From assembly GCF_043196875.1 (NCBI RefSeq), contig NZ_JBEBMX010000001.1:930001-994000 (forward strand): a DNA stretch of 64,000 nt, read 5' to 3'. Origin of the DNA: Saccharospirillum sp043196875 (GTDB lineage Bacteria; Pseudomonadota; Gammaproteobacteria; Pseudomonadales; Natronospirillaceae). Shown here piece after piece: positions 51,453 through 59,531 of the stretch; within the stretch, counting starts at the first letter, position 1; every line of letters begins with the position of its first letter. Made by a program: the position numbers and the translations under genes. The notes under the pieces are model-generated. The model was not told the DNA's origin. It searched no databases and saw only the letters and a list, made by a program, of their open reading frames with translations.

Positions 51453-51821
51453 ATGGCTCTGGATTCCCAACCCATCGCCTGGTTTGAAATTCCGGTGGCG
51501 GATATGGAGCGTGCGCAACGCTTCTACGAAGGCGTGCTGGAGACCTCCATGGAAAAGCTGGATCTGGGCGAGAATTTCAAGATGACCTTGTTCCCGGCGT
51601 CGGATCACCGTGCCGGCGCCTTGATGCAGGCACACGGCTATACGCCTTCCTATCAGGGCGCCATGGTCTATCTGGCTGTGGATGACATCGCCGCCACCCT
51701 GGATCGCGTCGAGCAATATGGCGGTCAGGTTATCAACGCCAAGATGAGTATTGGCGAGCGGGGTTTTGTCGGTCATTTCGAAGACAGCGAAGGCAATCGA
51801 GTCGGTTTGCACAGCCACTGA
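51453..51821 (+). CDS. VOC-fold glyoxalase/bleomycin-resistance-like protein
   Basis: A 122-aa metalloprotein fold of the vicinal oxygen chelate type: WFEIPVADMERAQRFYEGVL is the first beta-alpha-beta unit, VYLAVDDIAATLDRVEQYGG the second, and GHFEDSEGNRVGLHSH the metal-ligand C terminus. Substrate unknown. Ribosome site AAGGAGC. A bidirectional terminator follows. Confidence 0.9.
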   Translation: MALDSQPIAWFEIPVADMERAQRFYEGVLETSMEKLDLGENFKMTLFPASDHRAGALMQAHGYTPSYQGAMVYLAVDDIAATLDRVEQYGGQVINAKMSIGERGFVGHFEDSEGNRVGLHSH

Positions 51822-51837
51822 CACAACAACCCAGCAA

Positions 51838-51862
51838 ACAACCCGGCGCCAGGCCGGGTTGT
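51838..51862. terminator. Bidirectional terminator between VOC and peroxiredoxin genes
   Basis: ACAACCCGG (51838-51846) pairs with CCGGGTTGT (51854-51862) over a 7-nt loop, between convergent genes. T-runs are short. Confidence 0.6.
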
Positions 51863-51900
51863 GTCAGAGGTAACTCAGCTATAACAACGCAACCGCTGTC

Positions 51901-52560
51901 TTACTTGGGCTGTTCCACCAGCCGCAGATAAGGCTTCAAGGTGCGATAGCCCTGAGGGTACTTCTTCTGTGCCTCTTCATCCGACACCGCCGGTGGAATA
52001 ATCACATCCTCGCCATGCTTCCAGTTAACCGGTGTCGCGACCTGATGGCTGGAAGTCAGCTGGATCGAATCCAGAGCGCGCAGAATTTCATCGAAGTTAC
52101 GGCCGGTGGTCATAGGATAAGTCATGGTCAGTTTGATCTTCTTATCCGGGCCGATCACAAAGACCGAACGCACGGTGGCGTTGTTGGCCGGGGTGCGACC
52201 TTCCGCATCACCGTCTTCGTCAGCTGGCAGCATGTCGTACAGCTTGGCAACGTTCAGATCGGTATCGCCAATCATCGGATACTTGGGGTAGTGACCCTGA
52301 GTTTCTTCGATGTCCTTGGCCCACTTTTCATGGTTATCGACCGCATCGACACTCAAGCCGATGATCTTGGTATTACGCTTGTCGAACTCCGGCTGCAGGC
52401 CGGCCATATAGCCCAGTTCGGTGGTGCACACCGGGGTGAAGTCTTTGGGATGGGAAAACAGAATGGCCCAGCTGTCGCCGATCCAATCGTGGAAATCGAT
52501 AACACCCTGAGTCGTTTGGGCTGTGAAGTTGGGAGCCGTATCGTTAATGCGCAATGACAT
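51901..52560 (-). CDS. 1-Cys peroxiredoxin (Prx6/AhpC-TSA family)
   Basis: A thiol peroxidase of 219 aa. The peroxidatic Cys45 is in SHPKDFTPVCTTELG, as in Prx6. No second Cys exists in the protein, so it must be a true 1-Cys enzyme recycled by an outside thiol. The C-terminal extension (VSDEEAQKKYPQGYRTLKPY) is the Prx6 type. GGAGG precedes ATG 52560; 52602 is unlikely. Confidence 0.94.
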   Translation of the reverse strand: MSLRINDTAPNFTAQTTQGVIDFHDWIGDSWAILFSHPKDFTPVCTTELGYMAGLQPEFDKRNTKIIGLSVDAVDNHEKWAKDIEETQGHYPKYPMIGDTDLNVAKLYDMLPADEDGDAEGRTPANNATVRSVFVIGPDKKIKLTMTYPMTTGRNFDEILRALDSIQLTSSHQVATPVNWKHGEDVIIPPAVSDEEAQKKYPQGYRTLKPYLRLVEQPK

Positions 52561-52722
52561 AAGTCGTTCCTCCTTAACCAAAGATGTAACCGGGCAGGAC
52601 AACGAAGATTGCCGGTTACCTCCTAGGTCGAGCTGTCATCGCAAATTTCAAGGCAGCTGGCTCCGCGCTGCTAAACCGTTCTGTTCTAATCTTATGCTAG
52701 TTCGGAAGACAGTGATGGAAGA

Positions 52723-53076
52723 CTACTGAACCAGAGTGTTCAGCTTCAGCAGTTCGTTCAGATTGGGTGTGTCGCCCGCATCGACCTCGGTTGTCAGGTG
52801 CATTAATTCCGCACCGGAAAACAACGCCTTCAGCCCGGTATCGAGGCAATGTTGTTTAAGCCGCGATGGCGGCAGCTGATGAGCCAGGGCAAGCAACTGT
52901 TGCGACATCAGCATAAACTGTCCCAGCTGGTTGGGTGTTTTGAACGTCGGTACCAAGGCTTGATGAGCGTCAATGGTTGAAGCCACAACCTCGACCGATT
53001 CGGGTTCAGAAAACTCGAAGACAAACAACGAATCAATGTACTGATCAACTATAGATTCACTGGCCACAATCAACAT
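52723..53076 (-). CDS. Hypothetical protein, unknown
   Basis: A 117-aa frame (or 114 aa from a GTG at 53067, which has AAAGGG at good distance) that I do not recognise. It is mildly acidic, without signal peptide or membrane segment; the middle (LMSQQLLALAHQLPPSRLKQ) looks helical. It lies between the peroxiredoxin gene and the chemotaxis operon, on the opposite strand to the latter. Coding status is likely but not certain. Confidence 0.5.
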   Translation of the reverse strand: MLIVASESIVDQYIDSLFVFEFSEPESVEVVASTIDAHQALVPTFKTPNQLGQFMLMSQQLLALAHQLPPSRLKQHCLDTGLKALFSGAELMHLTTEVDAGDTPNLNELLKLNTLVQ

Positions 53077-53538
53077 CCCTTTAGCGTATTTATCGTTGAT
53101 AAAAAACGGCGCATAAAAATCTCACTGTAGTGCAAATAACGAGTTATGCCGATTTTATTAGCAGACATAAAAATTTTTTGTTTAGCAAACGAATTGATAT
53201 CGACCTTCATTCGTAACGTTATAACAGCGTACGGTATCGAATCTGTCCGCTTCTGCTGCTTTTTGTAACTTAAATTAAGCAGCAGCAACGGCAATAGACG
53301 TTTTAAAAATGAGCTGTCTAAGCCAGATTTTATCGGCATTCAGGCCAGTGTTGGTCTGGATTCTTTTCGTTAATTAGAAAATTTGAATATTGGCCCGGGC
53401 CGAATTTAACAGCTGTAAAAATTATTCTTGTCCTGCAGCAGGATGGGCGCATTACTGTCCGCCTCCAGCTTGCATAAGCGCTATGTCGGTCTACGTTCAA
53501 TAACAGAACCGGTACCAGCCGACTTAGGAAAATCTTCC
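53077..53538. other. AT-rich intergenic region before the che operon
   Basis: This 462-bp stretch has no convincing gene; a minus frame at 53070-53339 is AT-rich and lacks a ribosome site. GGCCCGGGCC (53392-53401) is a 10-bp palindrome between a weak TTTGAA (53382-53387) and TTTAAC (53405-53410) with 17-bp spacing, a possible operon promoter with a site in its spacer. The composition contrast with the operon suggests it holds most of the regulatory DNA. Confidence 0.45.
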
Positions 53539-54708
53539 ATGCAATTAGGTTTTGGCCCACTAAAGAAGGGCAGAGTTTTTTTTGCTCTTGGTGTTTTGGT
53601 GTTAGTGGCTGCAAGTACAGCCCTAGGGCGTATTTTGCCAACCAATATTCTGCCGGCAATGACGGCTTTGTCAGTGTTGGCCTGGGTCGGTGTGGCAAAA
53701 AAATGGTCAACTAAAACAGTTAATCAGAGTATCAGTCGGAAAAATTCTCCGGCGCAGCAAAGTAATGCCCGAGAACCGGACTACTTTGATGCCGCCTTGC
53801 GTTGGTTAAACGACCAACTCATAGAGCATAAAAGTGTCATGGATGGTTTGAACGAGCGCCAGAACAAGTCGGTCGATAACCTGGTTGGCGCCTTTAAGGA
53901 AATTCACCAATTACTTGATCAACAAAATGCATTAATTAATCAGATTCTCGAATTCCACGAAGATAAAAATTCTGACTCACTGCACACCAGCATGCAGGAT
54001 TTTGCGCTGCGCACTTCCGAGACCATGGATAACTTCGTTACCACCACAGTAAATAACAGTACTGAAATGATGGAATTGGTGGAACTGGTGGCCAGCATCG
54101 AAGAAAAGATGCCATCGGTGGTGAAGGCATTGGAAGACATTGATGGTATTTCCGATCAGACCAACCTGTTGGCGCTCAACGCTGCCATTGAGGCAGCGCG
54201 TGCTGGAGAACACGGCCGTGGCTTTGCCGTGGTGGCCGATGAGGTTCGCGCCCTGTCTACCCGCTCCGCTGAATTCAGTGGTCATATTCGTAATCAGGTT
54301 ATCTCGGTACGCAAAGATATTCGCACCTTGCACGAACGCATTGGTGTGACGGCATCGAGCGATATGAACTTCATTTTGAACTCCAAATCGGATGTTGAAA
54401 ATGCCATTCAGCGACTGGTAAGAAAGGCCGACTCAGACGAAAAAGCCACCGTCGATATCCAAACCGTAGCGAGCAAGTTATCGCAGGCCTCCAACGATGC
54501 GGTACGTGGCTTGCAGTTTGGCGACATCAGCTATCAGACCATTGAACACCAGATGAAATTAATGCAGGCCATCCAGCAGCAGATCATTACCATCAAACGG
54601 CCAATGACTGAAGCGGACTATCAACGCCTGATCAACTGTCACGCTGATATTCAGCTGTCCCCCGTGGAACACCAACCCGAGGGTTCGGGTGATGTTGAAC
54701 TATTTTAA
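53539..54708 (+). CDS. Methyl-accepting chemotaxis protein without periplasmic sensor
   Basis: A 389-aa chemoreceptor. Residues 12-30 and 38-53 form a short membrane hairpin, with no ligand-binding domain and no obvious HAMP between them. The signalling tip is DQTNLLALNAAIEAARAGEH and on to RGFAVVADEVRALSTRSAEF (residues 206-245). The C terminus (FGDISYQTIEHQMKLMQAIQ) resembles the post-tip helix of sensorless receptors. AGGAAA precedes ATG 53539. It heads the che cluster, in the position of the first receptor in P. aeruginosa che2. Sensing may be of membrane state, or input may come through other proteins. Confidence 0.85.
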   Translation: MQLGFGPLKKGRVFFALGVLVLVAASTALGRILPTNILPAMTALSVLAWVGVAKKWSTKTVNQSISRKNSPAQQSNAREPDYFDAALRWLNDQLIEHKSVMDGLNERQNKSVDNLVGAFKEIHQLLDQQNALINQILEFHEDKNSDSLHTSMQDFALRTSETMDNFVTTTVNNSTEMMELVELVASIEEKMPSVVKALEDIDGISDQTNLLALNAAIEAARAGEHGRGFAVVADEVRALSTRSAEFSGHIRNQVISVRKDIRTLHERIGVTASSDMNFILNSKSDVENAIQRLVRKADSDEKATVDIQTVASKLSQASNDAVRGLQFGDISYQTIEHQMKLMQAIQQQIITIKRPMTEADYQRLINCHADIQLSPVEHQPEGSGDVELF

Positions 54709-54717
54709 GGAGCAGTG

Positions 54718-55005
54718 ATGAGTACCGAAAAAGCAGTAATCAGCATCCCAGAACAATTTAACTTCGGCTATCACAGTCGTTTTACGGCTGACTATAAACC
54801 GCTGTTAAAAGACTCGTCGGTCAGTGTTATTACTTTGGATTTTTCACGTGTCGTTTATCTGGATAGCTCAGCCGTCGGTATGGTCAATATGCTTTATAGA
54901 AAAGCCAACGCCGAGAACAAAAAACTGGTAATCCGTGGCGCCAAAGGCACCGCCAGAGATTTGATCGTGTTATCGAATCTGCAAAAGCTGATTCCTCTTG
55001 AATAG
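54718..55005 (+). CDS. STAS-domain anti-sigma factor antagonist-like protein
   Basis: A 95-aa SpoIIAA/RsbV-type STAS protein. The phosphorylatable Ser is in YLDSSAVGMVNMLYRKA, the canonical DSS site. GTG at 54715 precedes, but ATG 54718 with AAGGAG 7 nt upstream is best. The next gene encodes a SpoIIE-type phosphatase with a HATPase/anti-sigma-like kinase domain, its natural partners. Confidence 0.92.
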   Translation: MSTEKAVISIPEQFNFGYHSRFTADYKPLLKDSSVSVITLDFSRVVYLDSSAVGMVNMLYRKANAENKKLVIRGAKGTARDLIVLSNLQKLIPLE

Positions 55006-55018
55006 GTAGTTCCGTTCG

Positions 55019-56719
55019 ATGATTCAGCAAACTGAAAGGTTATTGATTGTGGATGATCAACCATCAGCCAATGAAGCCATCAGGTCAGCCGTCGAGCGGT
55101 TGGGTTTGCCTATGCATCAGGTATACAGCCACGCCGAAGCCATGACCTGTATCAGCGAAGGCTATTACGATTTCATCATTCTCGATCAGGTACTCGGTGA
55201 TGGCGATGGTTTGGATGTATTGCGGGCTTTGCGTCGGCAGCGGCATGAACATAAACCTTTTGTATTGATCATCAGCGCCAAGGACAGCGAAGAATTTATC
55301 GAAAGTTGTTTTCAGATCGGTGCAGACGACTACCTGAATAAGCCCATCCGGCCGACGCTGCTGCGATTGAAAGTGAAGGCGTTTCTGGAGAAGCGCCGAT
55401 TGCGCCGGACTTTTCAGCGCAACAACCAATCGTTACAGCGGTTACTGGTGCAGATGGAAGACGAAACGCGGATGGCGCGGTTTATTTATGATCACCTGCG
55501 CGATCGTTATCACGAAGAGAATGAAGGCTTGCACTGGCACATTCAGCCGCACTCCCAGTTCTCCGGAGACATGGTATTGAGTTGTTCCGGTGCCAATGGA
55601 CATCTGTACGGCATGGTCGCCGATGCAACCGGGCACGGACTGGCAGCGGCGCTGACCATGCTGCCTGTTCTGGGGGTGTTCCACACCATGGTTAAGAAAG
55701 GTTTTCCGTTGGTGATGATCATCCGGGAAATGGACCGCAAGGTGTTTGAAGAATCGCCGGACGACCGCTTCGTTGCCGCCGTCATGTTCGAATACGATCC
55801 GGACTTGCGTGAACTGGAAATCTGGAACGGTGGAATGCCCCCGGCTTACTGGGTCAAGGACGGCATCCAGCAGGAATTTATATCAACCGATTTACCCCTG
55901 GGTTTGGGTGGCGAAGCGCACTTCGATGGCCAGACCTCTGTGTTGAAATCGACGCAAGATGGTTTTTTTATAGCCGTCAGCGATGGCCTGATTGAACAGC
56001 GTGATCTGAACGACAACTTTCTCGCCGTCGGTGCCATTCATGAACGTCTGCAACAGGCCAGTGCCAGTAGCGCCATTCCCGGTTGCCTGGAAGTGTTCAG
56101 AAACCATCTGGATCAGCCTACCCCGGACGATGATGTCAGCCTGATGGTGTTCAGTCCGAGTCAGTTTAGGCGTCCCGATACCCCGGTACAGATCGACACC
56201 CGTTTATTGCAAGGCAATGCTTTGTGGCGATACCGGTTATGTGGCCTGGCTTTGGTCGTTGAAGCCTTTTTGGCCGCCGCGGATGAAGTACTCAAACGCT
56301 GGGTCGTTTCGCTGACGTTGCAACAACGCGCCTTCACGGTGTTAACAGAATTAATTACCAACGCCATTGATCATGGCTGTTTAGGGTTGGATTCAAATCT
56401 AAAAACCGATCCCGACGGCTTTGCACATTATTTCGAAAAACGCGAACAACGCCTGGCTTATTTAAGCGATGCCGATTGGGTGGAAGTTCGTATGAATTTA
56501 ACCAGTGGCAGTTTGATTATTGAAGTTGAAGACAGCGGTCCCGGTTACCTGCGTGACAACTCCACACTATTGAATCTTGAAGCTGTTGCTGGTCGTGGAC
56601 TCGCACTGTGTCGACAGCTTGCAACGGAGATGGTTGTTACCCCACCGGGCAACATGGCCATGGTTTCTCTATCACTCAAAGGAAGCAAAACGGATGAGCA
56701 AGCACTTTCTTATAGTTGA
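55019..56719 (+). CDS. Response regulator with SpoIIE phosphatase and HATPase (anti-sigma kinase-like) domains
   Basis: A 566-aa three-domain protein. Residues 7-125 are a CheY-like receiver with phospho-acceptor Asp56 and a conserved Lys in YLNKPIRP. Residues about 170-380 are a PP2C/SpoIIE phosphatase (FSGDMVLS, MVADATGHGLAAALTML, VSDGLIEQRD, PTPDDDVSLMV). Residues about 425-560 are a GHKL ATPase (LTELITNAIDHGCLGL as N-box, VEDSGPGYL as G1). It could both dephosphorylate and rephosphorylate the STAS protein, with CheA as likely source of input phosphate. It overlaps cheY by 26 bp. Confidence 0.9.
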   Translation: MIQQTERLLIVDDQPSANEAIRSAVERLGLPMHQVYSHAEAMTCISEGYYDFIILDQVLGDGDGLDVLRALRRQRHEHKPFVLIISAKDSEEFIESCFQIGADDYLNKPIRPTLLRLKVKAFLEKRRLRRTFQRNNQSLQRLLVQMEDETRMARFIYDHLRDRYHEENEGLHWHIQPHSQFSGDMVLSCSGANGHLYGMVADATGHGLAAALTMLPVLGVFHTMVKKGFPLVMIIREMDRKVFEESPDDRFVAAVMFEYDPDLRELEIWNGGMPPAYWVKDGIQQEFISTDLPLGLGGEAHFDGQTSVLKSTQDGFFIAVSDGLIEQRDLNDNFLAVGAIHERLQQASASSAIPGCLEVFRNHLDQPTPDDDVSLMVFSPSQFRRPDTPVQIDTRLLQGNALWRYRLCGLALVVEAFLAAADEVLKRWVVSLTLQQRAFTVLTELITNAIDHGCLGLDSNLKTDPDGFAHYFEKREQRLAYLSDADWVEVRMNLTSGSLIIEVEDSGPGYLRDNSTLLNLEAVAGRGLALCRQLATEMVVTPPGNMAMVSLSLKGSKTDEQALSYS

Positions 56720-57059
56720 TGACTCCTCCTCCATTCGACAGATGGTTGAGCACACGTTGAAAACGGCGGGCTATCAGGTCACGACGGCAGAAGACGGTCA
56801 GGACGCATTGAATAAATGTCAGTCCGCCAAGTACGACTGTGTGCTGACGGATCAGAACATGCCACGCATGGACGGTTTGACGTTGATCAAATCATTACGC
56901 GCCCAGGCCAATTACAAAACCACGCCGATTTTGGTGCTGACCACTGAAGCCGGAGACGACATGAAAGCCCAGGGGCGCAGTGCCGGCGCAACCGGCTGGA
57001 TGGTCAAACCGTTCGACCCGCAGCGCTTGCTGGAAGTCGCTGCCAAAGTTCTTCCATAA
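56694..57059 (+). CDS. cheY: Chemotaxis response regulator CheY
   Basis: A 121-aa single receiver domain. Acidic pocket Asp9/Asp10 (LIVDDS), phospho-acceptor Asp53 in VLTDQNMPRMDG, Thr in LVLTTEAG, Lys in GWMVKPFDP. ATG 56694 has AAGGAAG upstream and overlaps the preceding gene; the longer frame from 56577 is not supported. It carries the CheA signal to an effector, flagellar or otherwise. Confidence 0.95.
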   Translation: MSKHFLIVDDSSSIRQMVEHTLKTAGYQVTTAEDGQDALNKCQSAKYDCVLTDQNMPRMDGLTLIKSLRAQANYKTTPILVLTTEAGDDMKAQGRSAGATGWMVKPFDPQRLLEVAAKVLP

Positions 57060-57073
57060 CAGGACATAAGGTT

Positions 57074-58975
57074 ATGAGTCTGGACCTGAGTCAATTTCAT
57101 CAAGTGTTCTTCGAGGAAAGTCAGGAACATCTGGATACCCTCGAAAATGGTCTGATGAGTCTGGATATCGACGCACCGGATATGGAGCTGCTCAACAGCA
57201 TCTTCCGCGCGGCACATTCCATCAAGGGCAGCAGCGGTGTGTTCGGATTTTCTGCGCTCGGCCAGATAACCCACGTTCTGGAAAACCAGTTGGACGACTG
57301 GCGCAAAGAAGTATGCCGACCAGTGACTGACCATATTGACCAGATGTTGATTGTGGTCGATGACTTGCGTGCGCTGCTGGCCAGCTACCAGGCTGATGAG
57401 ATCATTGATGAAGGCTGGGTGAAGCAACGTATTCAGGAGATGGAAGCTGTTTTCAAAGGTGGTTCATCGGCTTCAGCAGAAGCGGTAACCGAGGATGTCG
57501 GTTTTGGCTTTTTTGACGACGTTGATGACAGCACGGTTGAAGACGATCCCGGTTTCGGCTTTTTCGAAGAGTCAGAAGAGACTGCATACAGCAAGGATGA
57601 AAACCAGAATGAAGGTTACGGGTTTTTCGAGGACGCAGCACCCGTCGCCAGCAATGAACCAATAGAAGATAAAGGTTATGGCTTCTTTGAAGAGCCGGAA
57701 AAAGCGCCCGCCGCCAAACCGTCAGAATCGGTTAAACCCTTGGATGAAGTGAAAGCAAAATCGGCGGTACCAGCGGCAGGTGCAACCGCATCCAATCAAT
57801 CGATTCGAGTCAACGTCGATAAGGTCGACAGTCTGATCAACCTGGTCGGTGAGTTGGTTATTACTCAGTCCATGTTGGCGATGATGGGCAAAGACTTTGC
57901 CGCTATTCGGCAGGAAAAACTGGAAGCGGTGGTTGAAGAGCTGCAACGCAATACCCGGGAAATTCAGGAATCGGTGATGTCGATCCGTATGTTGCCGGTG
58001 TCTTTTGTCTTTAACCGTTTTCCGCGTGTAGTGCGTGACATCGCCACCAAGCTGGGCAAAAAAGTCGAACTGGTGATTGAAGGTGGTGACACTGAAATTG
58101 ATAAAAGTCTGGTCGAAAAACTGTCCGATCCACTGACACATTTAGTTCGCAACAGCATTGACCACGGCATCGAAACGCCCGAGAAACGCAAAGAATTGGG
58201 CAAAGCAGAAACCGGCACCGTACGACTCAGCGCATCGCAGCAAGGCGGCAATATCGTCCTGAGCATTATGGATGACGGCGGCGGTTTGAGTCGTGAGCGC
58301 ATCCTTTCAAAAGCGCGCGAACGCGGCATGTCGGTTGACGACAACATGCCAGATCATCTGGTGTGGCAGTTGATATTCGAAGCCGGTTTTTCCACGGCCG
58401 AACAAGTGACCGATGTCTCCGGCCGTGGTGTCGGCATGGATGTGGTGAAGAAAAATCTGACCAGCCTGGGTGGCCGCATCGACATCGAATCGGTGCAGGG
58501 ATTTGGTACCACCTTGAAGCTGTTGCTGCCTCTGACTCTGGCTATTCTCGACGGCATGGCCGTCGCCGTTGGCGACGAAACCTACATCATTCCGTTGGCC
58601 AGTATTGTCGAATCCATTCAGCCATCGAAGCACGAAATCAAAACCCTCAGTGGTGATGAATTACTCGATGTGCGGGGCCATTACTGGCCGATCATCCGGC
58701 TGCATAAAGCCATGCAGGTCGATACCGACTGCCAGAAACTTGATCAGGGTATCGTCGTTTTGGTGGAGTCCGGCAAACAGCGTTTCGGCATTCTGGCGGA
58801 CCGCTTGATTGGTCAGCAGCAAGTGGTGATCAAAAGTCTGGAACAGCATTTCAAACGCATCAAAGGCGTATCGGGAGCCACCATCATGGGTGATGGTCAT
58901 ATCGCCCTGATTCTGGATCTGGCATCCCTGGCCAAAGGCATGAAAGAAATCCCCGCGATGGAGGCGGCGTCATGA
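57074..58975 (+). CDS. cheA: Chemotaxis histidine kinase CheA with aromatic-motif linker
   Basis: A 633-aa kinase. P1 phospho-acceptor is His48 in FRAAHSIKGSSGVFGF. No P2 domain is seen; instead residues 131-240 form a disordered acidic linker with four motifs: GFGFFDD (143-149), GFGFFEE (160-166), GYGFFED (181-187), GYGFFEE (201-207). P3 dimerisation starts near IRVNVDKVDSLINLVGELV, P4 has the N-box (LTHLVRNSIDHGIE) and G-box (VSGRGVGMDVVKKN), and P5 ends the protein. Stop overlaps the cheW start (ATGA). The motifs may dock CheY, CheB or the REC-SpoIIE protein. Confidence 0.95.
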   Translation: MSLDLSQFHQVFFEESQEHLDTLENGLMSLDIDAPDMELLNSIFRAAHSIKGSSGVFGFSALGQITHVLENQLDDWRKEVCRPVTDHIDQMLIVVDDLRALLASYQADEIIDEGWVKQRIQEMEAVFKGGSSASAEAVTEDVGFGFFDDVDDSTVEDDPGFGFFEESEETAYSKDENQNEGYGFFEDAAPVASNEPIEDKGYGFFEEPEKAPAAKPSESVKPLDEVKAKSAVPAAGATASNQSIRVNVDKVDSLINLVGELVITQSMLAMMGKDFAAIRQEKLEAVVEELQRNTREIQESVMSIRMLPVSFVFNRFPRVVRDIATKLGKKVELVIEGGDTEIDKSLVEKLSDPLTHLVRNSIDHGIETPEKRKELGKAETGTVRLSASQQGGNIVLSIMDDGGGLSRERILSKARERGMSVDDNMPDHLVWQLIFEAGFSTAEQVTDVSGRGVGMDVVKKNLTSLGGRIDIESVQGFGTTLKLLLPLTLAILDGMAVAVGDETYIIPLASIVESIQPSKHEIKTLSGDELLDVRGHYWPIIRLHKAMQVDTDCQKLDQGIVVLVESGKQRFGILADRLIGQQQVVIKSLEQHFKRIKGVSGATIMGDGHIALILDLASLAKGMKEIPAMEAAS

Positions 58976-59481
58976 CTGCACAAACCGACAGCGAAGTTCG
59001 TTATGAATACCTGACCTTTGCGCTGGGTGACGAGGTCTATGGCATGGACATCATGCAGGTAAAGGAGATTCGCGGTTACGAAGCGGTAACCCGTATCGCC
59101 AATGCGCCTGCCTTTATTAAGGGAGTGATTAATCTGCGTGGCGAAGTAGTGCCGATTGTCGACCTGCGCATCAAATTCCTCAACATCAAACCGGAGTATG
59201 ACGAGTTCACCATTGTCATTGTTGTGCAGGTGCACGATCGCCTGGTCGGCATGGTGGTTGATGGAGTGTCCGATGTGATTGGTTTGACGCGCGATGAAAT
59301 AAAACCGTCGCCGGATTTTGGCGTGGCATTCGACAGTCGCTTTTTGTCGGGGCTCGCCACTCAGGAAAATCAGATGATCATTCTGGTCAATATAGAAGCC
59401 TTGATCAGCAGTAACGAACTGGGGCTGATCGATGAAGAAGCTGTGGCTGTTAAAGAAGCTGGCAAAACCAGTGACTCATAA
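58972..59481 (+). CDS. cheW: Chemotaxis coupling protein CheW
   Basis: The scaffold linking receptors to CheA, 169 aa with the SH3-like fold: LTFALGDEVYGMDIMQVKEI, AFIKGVINLRGEVVPIVDLR and VVVQVHDRLVGMVVDGVSDV. Its start overlaps the cheA stop by four bases, so translation is coupled. Confidence 0.96.
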   Translation: MTAQTDSEVRYEYLTFALGDEVYGMDIMQVKEIRGYEAVTRIANAPAFIKGVINLRGEVVPIVDLRIKFLNIKPEYDEFTIVIVVQVHDRLVGMVVDGVSDVIGLTRDEIKPSPDFGVAFDSRFLSGLATQENQMIILVNIEALISSNELGLIDEEAVAVKEAGKTSDS

Positions 59482-59531
59482 AGATTCGTGCTGCGGTGCT
59501 TTGAGAATGCTGGACGCTGGAGGTCCAAACC

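Noticed and set aside
53330..53337. GCCGATAA on the minus strand, a flagellar sigma-28 -10 sequence
   Set aside because: No TAAA-type -35 lies at the right distance, and about two chance hits of an 8-mer are expected in a window this size.
53070..53339. 89-codon minus frame in the region before the che operon
   Set aside because: AT-rich, no ribosome site, no recognisable pattern, and it overlaps the end of another frame.
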